Below, piece after piece: positions 8,192 to 17,015 of a stretch of DNA of 64,000 nucleotides. This stretch comes from an uncultured Bacteroidales bacterium (GTDB taxonomy: Bacteria > Bacteroidota > Bacteroidia > Bacteroidales > F082): the NCBI GenBank assembly GCA_947303395.1, contig CAMYYD010000001.1, positions 186,001 through 250,000 of the forward strand, written 5' to 3'. The first letter of the stretch is position 1. Each line of letters begins with the position of its first letter. The notes beneath the pieces were generated by a model. That model did not search any database. It had not been told where the DNA came from and saw only the letters and a list, made by a program, of their open reading frames with translations. A program made the translations under genes and the position numbers.

Positions 8192-9034
8192 ATGAATTTC
8201 AAATCTTACAACTATACCGAAGAGGAACTTCAGGCAAGAATTGACGCAATCATCAAGAAACAAAGCGAAATCAGCGACAGAAAAGAGTCGTTGAAGACCA
8301 TTTTCCAGAGCATCGACTTCACCACTTTGGAGGCTTTCGACAATGCCAAGAAAATCGAAGAATTCTGTACTAAAGCCATTGATTTTCAGAAGAATGCCAA
8401 GGGAATCTCGGTTCCAGCTATCTGCATCTACAGTCCGTTTGTGAAACAGGCGAAGGGTCTTTTGAAAGGCAGCGGAATAAAAGTCGCAACTGTGGCTTGC
8501 TGCTTCCCTTCAGGACAGATGCCGTTCGATTTGAAGAAAAAAGAGGTCGAATATTGCGTTGAACAAGGTGCCGACGAGGTCGACATGGTGATTTCACGCG
8601 GCACTTTCCTTGCAGGAAATTATGATGAGGTTTACAATGAGATTCAGGCAATTCGTGAGATATGCAAATCCCCTGTTCATTTGAAGGTTATTTTAGAGAC
8701 AGGCGAGCTGAAAACTCCTGCTAACATCCGTAAAGCCAGCGAGTTGGCAATCTTGGCAGGTGCCGATTTTATCAAGACTTCGACAGGAAAAATCGCAGTC
8801 AACGCAACCCCGATGGCGGCTCTCGTCATGTGCGACACCATCAAGGAATACTACGAGGCGACAGGTCAGATGGTCGGCTTCAAACCTGCTGGTGGGATGT
8901 CGACAATTGAAGACGCGCTCACCTATTATTATATAGTGAAAGACGTTCTCGGCGAAAAATGGCTCAACAAGAACTATTTCAGGGTTGGAACCAGCAGACT
9001 AGCTGGAAAAGTCATGGAAGAATTGATGAAATAA
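8192..9034 (+). CDS. deoC: Deoxyribose-phosphate aldolase
   Basis: Cleaves 2-deoxyribose 5-phosphate to acetaldehyde and glyceraldehyde 3-phosphate, the last step of deoxynucleoside catabolism. The class I Schiff-base lysine is K195 in FIKTSTG. DEVDMVI (128-134) carries the catalytic Asp, and GFKPAGG near 226-232 the second active-site Lys. The 280-residue length, with about 40 extra N-terminal residues relative to E. coli, is usual for Bacteroidota. It is a single gene with its own -7 box. cdd elsewhere in the window belongs to the same salvage pathway but is not linked. Confidence 0.95.
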   Translation: MNFKSYNYTEEELQARIDAIIKKQSEISDRKESLKTIFQSIDFTTLEAFDNAKKIEEFCTKAIDFQKNAKGISVPAICIYSPFVKQAKGLLKGSGIKVATVACCFPSGQMPFDLKKKEVEYCVEQGADEVDMVISRGTFLAGNYDEVYNEIQAIREICKSPVHLKVILETGELKTPANIRKASELAILAGADFIKTSTGKIAVNATPMAALVMCDTIKEYYEATGQMVGFKPAGGMSTIEDALTYYYIVKDVLGEKWLNKNYFRVGTSRLAGKVMEELMK

Positions 9035-9058
9035 TTTGGTTGGATTTCCTGAAAAACA

Positions 9059-10642
9059 TTATTTAATGATTATTTTTTGTGTACGACCTTCTATATTAAT
9101 AAGGTAAACACCTTTAGCTAAATCTCTCACGTCGATTACATTGGCGTTTTCAACTGATTTTACCAATTTTCCGTCAAGGGAATAGATGGAAATGGATTGA
9201 GGCTCAATGATTTCGATGTGGATAAAATCTGATGTCGGGTTAGGGTAGATGCAAATATTTGAATTTTGGATTTCTGAAATGCCAGTGTTGTCGAGTGTTT
9301 CAAAATAATGAGGCTCGCTGGTCAGGATAACGCCGTCGTCAAATTCCATATTGATGTTAAAAGAGTAAAAAGTGTTGGGCTCGAGGTCTTCCAAAGTAAC
9401 TTCCACAAAGCCGTTGTCAGCGATGTCGATCTCGGTTATTTCGGTTGAATCCAATATGCCATACGAAAGATATGCCCGTGTCACCTCGCTGTTGCCTTTA
9501 TGCAGGTCTGCCGACAAATACGCAGAATGTGCTGTTATTTCTGTTGCCTCAAACACTCTTGAACTTGTAAGACTATGGATAGGGTAGCCGTTGTTTGTGC
9601 CGTTGTCCATCACGAAAATGTGTAAACCGTCAAGCTGGACCAGGAAGTCTTCGGTCTGCATCTCGGCTGATGTCATGCTTGTGCCGTAGTTGGTGTTTCC
9701 GCCGCAGGTGTTGAGGTAATAGCAGTTCCACACCTCGATGGAAGTCTCGTCTTTTGTCGGGTTTATCGGGCTCACCATGCCGAATATGCCTCCTTTGGTG
9801 CTGGCGCTAACGGTTCCGACGTTGTAACAGCATTTAACGCTGACGTTGTTTTCCTGTAATGTAGCTGCCACGATGCCTGCCGCTACGTTTATCATAAAAG
9901 AGCTTGCTGTGATGTTGCCTGTGTTATAGCACGAGAAAATTGTGGAGCTGTCCATGGCGATGCCGACGATGCCACCGGCGCCGGCGGCGCCGGTGAAGCC
10001 TCCGCTGTTTGTAGCTGTAATGCTACCACGGAAAGAACATTCACTGATATAGCTGCTTTCGGCCGCTGCTGCCGCTATTCCGCCCGCACCGCAGTATGAA
10101 CCGCTGTTGCTGACGCTGATGGCACCAGTGAAACTGCACTGATAGACCCATGCTTCGCCAAATGTAATGCCCACGATGCCGCCTACTCCTGTGCCTGTCG
10201 ACGTGATGCCGCTGTCGGTTACCGACAGGTGCTGTATGATACCATTGTCACCAAGCCCCCCGAACAAACCGCAGACATCGGCACTTGACTGAATATGCAA
10301 ATGCTCAATGTTGTGATACCAGCCATCGAAAATGCCGGCAAAATAATAACCTTGCATGTTCATGTTGACATTGCCGATAGGTGTCCAGTTGATGTTGCTC
10401 ATACTGAAATTGTCAGTCATCAGGAAATAGACGCCTTTGAAGACCGCCTGACCTTGCGCCTGATAGCCTTCGTTGACTTTCTGGGCGAGGTAGGCGAGGT
10501 TTGCAGCTGTTTCGATGAGATAAGGGTCGCTTGAAACGCCGGTTCCGTGGGTCCAGGGTGAAGCGGTTCCGTCCCAGACATCCTCTGCAAAAGCATTGAT
10601 AGTCAGTAAAATGGCAATAACTGTGGTAAAAATCTTTTTCAT
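9059..10642 (-). CDS. Secreted GLUG-repeat protein with T9SS type A sorting domain
   Basis: A 527-residue predicted T9SS cargo. Signal peptide MKKIFTTVIAILL to AFAE. Residues about 80-300 hold glycine-rich GLUG-like repeats (GGIVGI, GGIAAA, AAGIVA, GGIFGM), which form a beta-helix in related adhesins. A fibronectin-like stretch follows (about 365-445). The last ~75 residues are a T9SS sorting domain (ICIYPNPTSDFIHIE, SIYSLDGKLVKS, GVYLINIEG, ending KIIIK). A surface adhesin or carbohydrate-binding role is plausible but unproven. A strong GC-rich hairpin lies inside the gene at 9973-9995. Confidence 0.87.
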   Translation of the reverse strand: MKKIFTTVIAILLTINAFAEDVWDGTASPWTHGTGVSSDPYLIETAANLAYLAQKVNEGYQAQGQAVFKGVYFLMTDNFSMSNINWTPIGNVNMNMQGYYFAGIFDGWYHNIEHLHIQSSADVCGLFGGLGDNGIIQHLSVTDSGITSTGTGVGGIVGITFGEAWVYQCSFTGAISVSNSGSYCGAGGIAAAAAESSYISECSFRGSITATNSGGFTGAAGAGGIVGIAMDSSTIFSCYNTGNITASSFMINVAAGIVAATLQENNVSVKCCYNVGTVSASTKGGIFGMVSPINPTKDETSIEVWNCYYLNTCGGNTNYGTSMTSAEMQTEDFLVQLDGLHIFVMDNGTNNGYPIHSLTSSRVFEATEITAHSAYLSADLHKGNSEVTRAYLSYGILDSTEITEIDIADNGFVEVTLEDLEPNTFYSFNINMEFDDGVILTSEPHYFETLDNTGISEIQNSNICIYPNPTSDFIHIEIIEPQSISIYSLDGKLVKSVENANVIDVRDLAKGVYLINIEGRTQKIIIK

Positions 10643-10658
10643 AGTGCGGTTTTTTTAA

Positions 10659-10958
10659 TTATAACATCATTTCGTGAACGCGGAGCATGTCATCGGCAAG
10701 ATACTGACCGTCGGGATGACCGTTATGGCCGGCTTCACGGAACCAGGTGTAGGCCGTGTAGTCGTCTTTCGGCACACCTTCGCCACGCAGATAGCACATC
10801 CCCAGCTCGTATTGCGCGTCTTTGTGACCTGCTTTGGCTGCTTTTTCATACCATTGCGCAGCAACCTCATAATGGTTTTTGAACTTGCCGCGAAAGGCCT
10901 TCTTGCCGCGCAGATACCAGCTGTAGATTTGTAATTTTGTCGGTTTGCTCTCGCTCAT
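10659..10958 (-). CDS. Small Sel1-repeat protein
   Basis: 99 residues with one clear Sel1-like repeat (EKAAKAGHKDAQYELGMCYL and following RGEGV) and a second, less regular one (WFREAGHNGHPDGQYLAD). Sel1 repeats are helical pairs used for protein binding. No signal peptide, so probably cytoplasmic. The ATG at 10958 lies in the stop region of ettA (overlap is avoided by one base), which points to translational coupling. The partner is unknown. Confidence 0.75.
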   Translation of the reverse strand: MSESKPTKLQIYSWYLRGKKAFRGKFKNHYEVAAQWYEKAAKAGHKDAQYELGMCYLRGEGVPKDDYTAYTWFREAGHNGHPDGQYLADDMLRVHEMML

Positions 10959-10959
10959 C

Positions 10960-12633
10960 TTACATCAATTTCTTATATCTGAACTTCTTCGGCTGCTGAG
11001 TGCCAAGGCGTTTGATCTTGTTTTCCTCGTATTCCGAATAACTTCCTTCGAAGAAATAAACCTGCGAGTCGCCTTCGAACGCCAAGATATGTGTCGCGAT
11101 TCTATCCAAGAACCAGCGGTCGTGCGAGATGATGACGGCGCAGCCCGCGAAGTTTTCCAGACCTTCCTCCAAAGCACGTAAGGTGTTGACGTCGATGTCG
11201 TTAGTCGGCTCGTCGAGGAGCAAAACATTGGCTTCTTGCTTCAAAGTTAATGCCAAATGCATTCTATTTCTTTCACCGCCTGACAGCACTCCCGCTTTTT
11301 TTTGCTGAGCGTCGCCGCCGAAGTTGAACCTCGAGACGTAAGCTCTCGATGGCATGGTGCGCTTGCCAAGCTGAATCAATTCATTGCCACCTGATATGAC
11401 TTCCCAGACGGTTTTCTCAGGATCTATTTCGGCATGTTGCTGGTCGACATAACCGATTTTCACTGTCTCACCGACCTCGAAAGTGCCTGAATCTGGCTTC
11501 TCAAGTCCCATAATCATGCGGAAGAGGGTTGTCTTACCAGCTCCGTTAGGGCCGATAACGCCAACGATGCCCGCTGGTGGCAGACTGAAGCTAAGATTCT
11601 CAAACAAAACCTTATCTCCAAACGCTTTCGTAACGTTTTTAGCTTCAATGACTTTGTTGCCGAGACGGTCTCCGTTCGGGATGTATATCTCGAGTTTTTC
11701 CTCTTTCTCTTTAACGTCTTCGTTGAGCATCTTCTCATACGACTCCAGACGTGCTTTCCCCTTGGCATGACGAGCCTTCGGTGCCATGCGCACCCACTCG
11801 AGCTCGCGTTCCAAAGTCTTGCGGCGTTTGCTCTCGGTCTTTTCCTCCATAGCCATGCGAGCGGTCTTCTGGTCGAGCCACGATGAGTAGTTGCCTTTCC
11901 ACGGGATGCCTTCGCCGCGGTCGAGCTCGAGAATCCAACCTGCGACGTGGTCAAGGAAGTAACGATCGTGCGTCACTGCGATGACAGTGCCTTTATATTG
12001 CTGCAAGTGGCTTTCCAACCATTGAATAGCCTCGGCATCAAGGTGGTTGGTAGGCTCGTCGAGGAGCAAAATGTCTGGTTCTTGCAACAATAATCTCACC
12101 AGCGCTACTCTACGCCTTTCTCCTCCCGACAGGTTCTTAACCGGTGTATCGCCATCAGGGCAGTTCAAAGCATCCATTGCGCGCTCGAGTTTGCTGTCGA
12201 GGTTCCATCCGTCATGTTGTTCGATGAGCTCGGTGAGCTCGCCTTGTCGCTCAATGAGTTTGTCGAAATCGGCATCGGGTTCAGCGAATTTGTTACTAAT
12301 CTCTTCGTATTCCTTGAGCATGTCTACCACTTCCTGCGCGCCTTCTTCAACAACCTGACGCACTGTCTTGTTGTTGTCGAGCTGCGGTTCCTGGTCGAGC
12401 ATGCCGACTGAATAGCCTGGTGAAAACACCACCTCGCCGTTGTACGACTTCTCTTTGCCTGCGATGATGCGCAGCAACGTCGATTTTCCGGCTCCGTTCA
12501 AGCCAATGATGCCAATTTTCGCTCCGTAATAGAACGAGAGGTATATGTCTTTCAGAATCTGTCGTGACGGCGGAATGATTTTGCTCACTCCAACCATCGA
12601 AAAGATGATTTTTTTGTCGTCGTTTTGTGCCAT
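10960..12633 (-). CDS. ettA: ABC-F translation factor EttA (energy-dependent translational throttle)
   Basis: A soluble twin-ATPase ABC-F protein that binds the ribosomal E site and gates elongation according to energy state. 557 residues, matching EttA. Walker A 1 is GLNGAGKST (44-52) and Walker A 2 is GPNGAGKTT (about 358-366). ABC signatures are LSGGERRRVAL and LSGGERNRMHL, and each half has a LLLDEPTNH/D Walker B. The linker between the halves is charged and arginine-rich (ELEWVRMAPKARHAKGKARL), as in EttA. No membrane domain is present. It is followed by the small Sel1 gene and preceded by a heptamer hairpin. Confidence 0.92.
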   Translation of the reverse strand: MAQNDDKKIIFSMVGVSKIIPPSRQILKDIYLSFYYGAKIGIIGLNGAGKSTLLRIIAGKEKSYNGEVVFSPGYSVGMLDQEPQLDNNKTVRQVVEEGAQEVVDMLKEYEEISNKFAEPDADFDKLIERQGELTELIEQHDGWNLDSKLERAMDALNCPDGDTPVKNLSGGERRRVALVRLLLQEPDILLLDEPTNHLDAEAIQWLESHLQQYKGTVIAVTHDRYFLDHVAGWILELDRGEGIPWKGNYSSWLDQKTARMAMEEKTESKRRKTLERELEWVRMAPKARHAKGKARLESYEKMLNEDVKEKEEKLEIYIPNGDRLGNKVIEAKNVTKAFGDKVLFENLSFSLPPAGIVGVIGPNGAGKTTLFRMIMGLEKPDSGTFEVGETVKIGYVDQQHAEIDPEKTVWEVISGGNELIQLGKRTMPSRAYVSRFNFGGDAQQKKAGVLSGGERNRMHLALTLKQEANVLLLDEPTNDIDVNTLRALEEGLENFAGCAVIISHDRWFLDRIATHILAFEGDSQVYFFEGSYSEYEENKIKRLGTQQPKKFRYKKLM

Positions 12634-12639
12634 AATTTT

Positions 12640-12729
12640 TTAGTTATTCAGTTGTTCAGTTATTCAGTTGTTCAGTTAATCGGTTGACTAGTATAACTGA
12701 CTAACTGATCAACTGATTAACTGATTAAC
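12640..12729. repeat. Inverted period-7 repeat (CAGTTAT/CAGTTAA family) containing a stop codon
   Basis: The left half has heptamers of the type AGTTATTC, AGTTGTTC, AGTTAATC; the right half is the same motif in reverse complement (AACTGATCAACTGATTAACT). The whole can fold into a long, imperfect hairpin around 12685-12695. The stop codon TAA of the upstream glycosyltransferase (12725-12727) lies in the last unit. It fills the gap before ettA. Confidence 0.8.
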
Positions 12730-13903
12730 TTTGTGTTGCTGTTATCATTGCGTCTTCCATTATTTTAGTTGCTGCTCCCCAGTCGTAGACGCGGTTCACG
12801 AAATTAAACCCTTCTTCAGCAATCTCCGCAGCCTTGTCGGGACGCTGCAAAAGGAATACGATGTCGGCAGCGAGCTCCGATGAGTTGTTGTCGACTAAAA
12901 TCTCCTTGCCATTCACTGCGTGAAGCGAGCCGTTGGCCAATGCCGTGGTGATGCATGGAATCTTCATCGACATGGCTTCCAGAAGTTTGTTTTGTAGACC
13001 CGTTCCGATGCGCATCGGGGCGATGAAGATGCGGCTCTGTGCGTAGGCGTCGCGCATGTCGTCGATCCAGCCGCTCACGATGATGTTGTCGCATGCCACT
13101 TTCTTCACTCTCGGGTCTGGCTGAGCGCCTGCAATGTAGAGCTTGGCTTCAGGAATCTTTTCCCACACTTTCGGCATGATTTCGTAAGCCAAAAATTCCA
13201 CGGCGTTCACGTTCGGAGCGTATCCCATGTTGCCTGTAAACACAATGTCATAAAGCTTTTCGCGTTCCTGAGGCTTGTAATACTCATGGTCGACGCCGTT
13301 TGGCACGATGAGGATTTTATTCTTTTTCGGATGGTCGATATTTGCTCTATCTTGCTCGCTGATGATGGTCTTCACGTCGAATTCGTCGAAAACTCTGCGC
13401 TCATATTTCTTCAAGCGGTTGTATTCCATCTCGAAAAATGGCTTTGTAACGACACCTGCTATCTCGGCGCGACGTTTCATTCCCATTGAGAAAACATCTT
13501 GATAGTCAATGGTTTTAGGAAGTTTTACCTTGTGGAGATATGGTGCTACTCGCAAAAGCTGACCGAACAGCATGTCTGGTTTGTGGTGCTCGATGAGTTT
13601 GTGGACTTTCTTCTTCGCCCTTGAGCTGTAGAAATATCCGCATTGTAACGGCAAACCGAGCAGATACGACCTGAAAACATTGAACAAAATGCCAATCTTC
13701 GGCAGGTCGATGAAGTTCACCGATGAGCAAAATGGCTGCATCGCCTGGAAAGCGGCTTGCTTGTCGACTTTCTTGTCGTCGTTCAGGGCGCAGAGAATTA
13801 TCTCGTTGTTCTTCGCCAGCTGCTTGATCTGGTTGTAAGCCCTCAGCTTGTCGCCTTTCTCGAGCGGCCATGGAATTCTTGGTAATAAAACAAATATCTT
13901 CAT
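12725..13903 (-). CDS. Glycosyltransferase, GT4-like
   Basis: 392 residues, two Rossmann domains of the GT-B fold. The N-terminus has the acceptor-domain start LPRIPWPLEKGDKLRAYNQ, and the C-terminal donor domain has VFTGNMGYAPNVNAVEF and PMRIGTGLQNKLLEAMSM with the acidic residue of the E-x7-E region. It resembles the GT4-type transferases of polysaccharide clusters (TIGR03087-like). Sugar donor and acceptor are unknown. Its ATG at 13903 touches the stop of a second GT4 gene, which itself overlaps an LptF/LptG permease, suggesting an envelope-glycan unit. Its stop codon lies inside a heptamer repeat. Confidence 0.85.
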   Translation of the reverse strand: MKIFVLLPRIPWPLEKGDKLRAYNQIKQLAKNNEIILCALNDDKKVDKQAAFQAMQPFCSSVNFIDLPKIGILFNVFRSYLLGLPLQCGYFYSSRAKKKVHKLIEHHKPDMLFGQLLRVAPYLHKVKLPKTIDYQDVFSMGMKRRAEIAGVVTKPFFEMEYNRLKKYERRVFDEFDVKTIISEQDRANIDHPKKNKILIVPNGVDHEYYKPQEREKLYDIVFTGNMGYAPNVNAVEFLAYEIMPKVWEKIPEAKLYIAGAQPDPRVKKVACDNIIVSGWIDDMRDAYAQSRIFIAPMRIGTGLQNKLLEAMSMKIPCITTALANGSLHAVNGKEILVDNNSSELAADIVFLLQRPDKAAEIAEEGFNFVNRVYDWGAATKIMEDAMITATQS

Positions 13904-15123
13904 CAGTTTAAAACTGTTATTTCTCTTTTCGATTTCAACTCGTTGTAGAAAATCTCCAACCTGTTGATAATCTTTTTGTTATCGTAAATTTCTTCGATGA
14001 GTCGTCTCGCATTGAGACCGATGGCTTCCGCTTCCTCGGGATGCTTGTACAGCCTGCAGATGTTTTCGACCATCTTCGGGACGTTGTCGGCAATGATAAT
14101 ATCCTCAAACTCAGAGTATTGTATGCCTTCCGCGCCCACCAAAGTTGTGATGACGGTCTTGCCAAGTGCCATCGACTCAATAATCTTAATACGCATGCCG
14201 CTGCCAGAGAACAAAGGCACTATGGCGATGTTATGCTGGTCTACAAACTCATGGGCATCAGGCACTTCACCGATTACGAAGACGTTCTTTTTCTTTGTTT
14301 TTTTGAGCCATTTCGGCATATTTCGACCGGCGAGATAAAGCTTCGCTTCAGGCTCGCGTTCGATAACCTCGTCCCAGACGTTTTTCAGGAACCATTTTAT
14401 TCCTTCCTCGTTAGGCATCCAGTTCATCGAGCCGATATGATAGAACGTCGGGGTGTCGCCGACCTCGAAAACCGGGTCGAATTTCTCGATGTCGACACCG
14501 AAAGGCAGGTCGATGACCGGTGTTGCCGTCACGCGTCTGAAATATGCTGCGTCGGTGATAGTGATGGCTGCAATGCCGTCGACTTTATCGAGGACGCTCA
14601 TCTCGTATTTTTGGAGAGTGCGCACCAAATGGTAGATGTACCAGCGTTTTGCGAAGAAAAGCGTCTTCTTCGCCATGCGTTCCCAAATCTTATGCTCCAC
14701 GTTATGCGCGCGCAGCACTATCGTGGCTTTCGAATGCTCGCGGATGGTCTCGATATACGGAGCCATGTAAATCATCTCGAGCTGCACCACGTCGAAACGT
14801 TCTTTCTTCAAAACCTTGATGAGTCTTTCCTTGAATTCCTCCGAAATAAATCTCTTGACGTGATACGACTCATCGGAAAATAGGTTTTTAAAAGCTTCTA
14901 ATGGCTTGACTTTCAGATCTATATCGATGAATTCAATCCTTGTCTTCTTGCGATAATCCTTCGGAATGTCGTTGATGTCGACATGATATTTGTCGCTGTT
15001 GAAGGCCATCACTTTCACGTTATGACCTGCCTCGAGCAACCCTGTGACGACGCTGTTCATTGCCATAGGACCGCCTTCACTTGGCGGAAACGGCGATTTG
15101 TTGCATAACAGAAGGATATTCAT
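13903..15123 (-). CDS. Glycosyltransferase, GT4-like
   Basis: 406 residues, GT-B fold. N-terminal LLLCNKSPFPPSEGGPMAM is the glycine-rich acceptor-side loop. The C-terminal half has FYHIGSMNWMPNEEGIKWF and PLFSGSGMRIKIIESMALG, the donor-binding region with the conserved acidic residues. It is similar in layout to the downstream glycosyltransferase and probably arose by an old duplication. Start and stop overlap the neighbours by a few bases (ATGA with the permease at 15120-15123). Substrate unknown; an LPS or exopolysaccharide role is inferred from the adjacent Lpt-type permease. Confidence 0.85.
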   Translation of the reverse strand: MNILLLCNKSPFPPSEGGPMAMNSVVTGLLEAGHNVKVMAFNSDKYHVDINDIPKDYRKKTRIEFIDIDLKVKPLEAFKNLFSDESYHVKRFISEEFKERLIKVLKKERFDVVQLEMIYMAPYIETIREHSKATIVLRAHNVEHKIWERMAKKTLFFAKRWYIYHLVRTLQKYEMSVLDKVDGIAAITITDAAYFRRVTATPVIDLPFGVDIEKFDPVFEVGDTPTFYHIGSMNWMPNEEGIKWFLKNVWDEVIEREPEAKLYLAGRNMPKWLKKTKKKNVFVIGEVPDAHEFVDQHNIAIVPLFSGSGMRIKIIESMALGKTVITTLVGAEGIQYSEFEDIIIADNVPKMVENICRLYKHPEEAEAIGLNARRLIEEIYDNKKIINRLEIFYNELKSKREITVLN

Positions 15124-16607
15124 ATCGTTGAACTTTTTTTACGTTTTGTAAAGAATTTTTTCCACGACTCGGCGTCGAGCAATGCTGCGTCGGTGGTGGC
15201 TTTGAAGGTGAGGAAGATGCCGATAGGGAAGAGCACTATCGATGAGATCCATGCACCAAGAAACACTGACATGTCGCCGTTCACCGCCACTCGTTCCCCG
15301 ATGATGGTGATGACGTAATAAATCACGAAAAACACCACGCTCACGACCACAGGCATGCCCAAACCGCCTTTGCGGATGATGGCTCCAAGAGGTGCTCCGA
15401 TGAAGAAAAACAGTATGCACGCCACACTCAAGGTGAACTTCTGGTTCAGCACCTGCTCATGCTTCCGTATGTTGATATGGTCGCGTTTCATGTTGTTGCT
15501 GGTGATGCTGAGGCTCTCTTTCATATTGGCGGTGCTGGTCATGGCTATGCTGATCACCGACTGCTGCTCGTTGGCCGACAGATTGCCTAACAATGGCCAA
15601 GTAAAGGTTTTTATGGTGTCGTTCGACATCGTGTCGCCTTGTTTTTTCTTGAGTTTTTTGTCGGCTTTCGCGAAATTGGCCTTGTCCATGCTAAGATATT
15701 GGAATCTGTTGAGCAAAGCGTCGTTGTTGCGCTGCATCTTCTCGTCGTAAGCTATGTTCAAGGAGTCGATGGCGAGGTTCAACTGCTTGATATTCAACAT
15801 TGTCTGATGTTTCTTGAAAGCATCTTCGCTCATGTGTTTCATGTCGAATTGCGACATATCGAACGACACAAGCTGTTTTTTGAACGACATCTTCTGGAAC
15901 GGACGGCGTGTGCGATAGTCTTTGTCGTCAATCATTTCCGAGTAGTTGTAGCCGTCGTATAGCGTGAAAATCATCTCGCGTTGGCTCGGCGTCATCGCCA
16001 TGTAACCCGAATCGGCCACCGTTACCTTGACGTTGCCCTTGCCGTCGGTATGGTCGTAAATCATCACGTCGTACATCCAGTTGCCGTCCTTGCTTTTCTT
16101 TGCCACTTTGATGACGTATTTGTCGATGCCACGGTAAAACACGCCTTCGGGAATCTCCAAAGTCATCTTTTTATGGCTCACGTCGTAAAGTGTCGACTGC
16201 ATCCTCAGATTTGCCACTGGCATCACGTTATTCGAGAAGAAAAATCCTAACACGCTCATTGTCAATGAAAAATAGAGTAACGGACGCATCACTTTCCATG
16301 TTGAGATGCCGCTGGCTTTCATTGCGACGAGCTCGTAATACTCGCCGAGGTTGCCGAAACACATCAGCGACGACAGCAAAATCGCCAGAGGTAAAGCCAT
16401 CGGGACGAAGGTGACGGAGGTGTAGAACAGAAGTTTGAACATCACGGCAAACTCCACGCCCTTGCCGATGAACTCGTCGACCCAAGTCCACAAAAACTGC
16501 ATCAAAAGGATGAAAATGGCAACGAAAAATGTGAAAATAAACGTGCCAATGTACTGCTTGATTATGTAAATGTTCAGTTTTTTCAAAACGTACCAAATAA
16601 ATTGCAA
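15120..16607 (-). CDS. LptF/LptG-family permease (YjgP/YjgQ)
   Basis: An inner-membrane permease subunit of the LptB2FG exporter, which extracts LPS from the inner membrane. Three or four membrane segments lie in the first ~130 residues, a long periplasmic beta-jellyroll region about 130-370, and three more segments near the C-terminus (ACILFFFIGAPLGAIIRKGG is the conserved cytoplasmic/membrane motif). 495 residues is long for the family but usual in Bacteroidota. It leads the unit with two glycosyltransferases. LptF cannot be told from LptG here; no LptB ATPase gene lies in the window. Confidence 0.88.
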   Translation of the reverse strand: MQFIWYVLKKLNIYIIKQYIGTFIFTFFVAIFILLMQFLWTWVDEFIGKGVEFAVMFKLLFYTSVTFVPMALPLAILLSSLMCFGNLGEYYELVAMKASGISTWKVMRPLLYFSLTMSVLGFFFSNNVMPVANLRMQSTLYDVSHKKMTLEIPEGVFYRGIDKYVIKVAKKSKDGNWMYDVMIYDHTDGKGNVKVTVADSGYMAMTPSQREMIFTLYDGYNYSEMIDDKDYRTRRPFQKMSFKKQLVSFDMSQFDMKHMSEDAFKKHQTMLNIKQLNLAIDSLNIAYDEKMQRNNDALLNRFQYLSMDKANFAKADKKLKKKQGDTMSNDTIKTFTWPLLGNLSANEQQSVISIAMTSTANMKESLSITSNNMKRDHINIRKHEQVLNQKFTLSVACILFFFIGAPLGAIIRKGGLGMPVVVSVVFFVIYYVITIIGERVAVNGDMSVFLGAWISSIVLFPIGIFLTFKATTDAALLDAESWKKFFTKRKKSSTI

Positions 16608-16621
16608 ATATAACGTTTTTA

Positions 16622-16652
16622 TTTGAATTTAATTATAAATTGTGTAATTTTG
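16622..16652 (+). promoter_or_regulatory. Bacteroidota promoter for the PAS-like gene
   Basis: TTTG (16622-16625), a 19-base spacer, then TAATTTTG (16645-16652): a full match to the -33/-7 consensus and spacing. It lies 24 bases before the ATG at 16677. Confidence 0.75.
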
Positions 16653-16676
16653 CAAAAAATTAAATTTTTCAACGTT

Positions 16677-17000
16677 ATGAATATCGATTTTTTCAAAGGA
16701 ATTAATGTCGCTGTGACAATTAGCGACAACGAGGGAAATGTTGTGTATCAGAACGATAGCTCGGTGAATGTCAACGGCGACGTGCGCGGGAAGAATATGA
16801 TGGGATGCCACAACGAGCGCTCGCAGCAAATCATCAAACATCTGCTCAACGACGCGGCCACCAACGTCTATACGATATCGAAAAAAGGCAAGAAAAAGCT
16901 GATCTACCAGACTCCTTGGTATGAAAACGACGAAGTGAAAGGCCTTGTTGAGTTTTCAATCATCATTCCGGAAGAAATGCCGCATTACGACAGAGGATAA
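16677..17000 (+). CDS. Small PAS-like protein
   Basis: 107 residues, no signal peptide and no membrane segment. The chain reads like a single PAS domain: an N-terminal strand pair (VAVTISDNEGNVVYQN), a helix-rich middle (GHNERSQQ-like), and the terminal strands KLIYQTPWYENDEVKGLVEFS. No output domain is attached, so it may bind a small ligand or redox cue and act on a partner. I chose the ATG at 16677, just after a consensus promoter; the upstream in-frame TTG lies within the promoter. It is 15 bases before a secreted protein gene. Confidence 0.7.
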   Translation: MNIDFFKGINVAVTISDNEGNVVYQNDSSVNVNGDVRGKNMMGCHNERSQQIIKHLLNDAATNVYTISKKGKKKLIYQTPWYENDEVKGLVEFSIIIPEEMPHYDRG

Positions 17001-17015
17001 AAAACTATTAATATC

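Noticed and set aside
14041..14883. A 280-codon plus-strand open frame
   Set aside because: It lies entirely antisense to a clear GT4 glycosyltransferase, has no recognisable motif, and reflects codon bias of the real gene.
16623..16676. Upstream extension of the PAS-like gene
   Set aside because: It overlaps the -33/-7 promoter, so it cannot be transcribed as a leader from that start.
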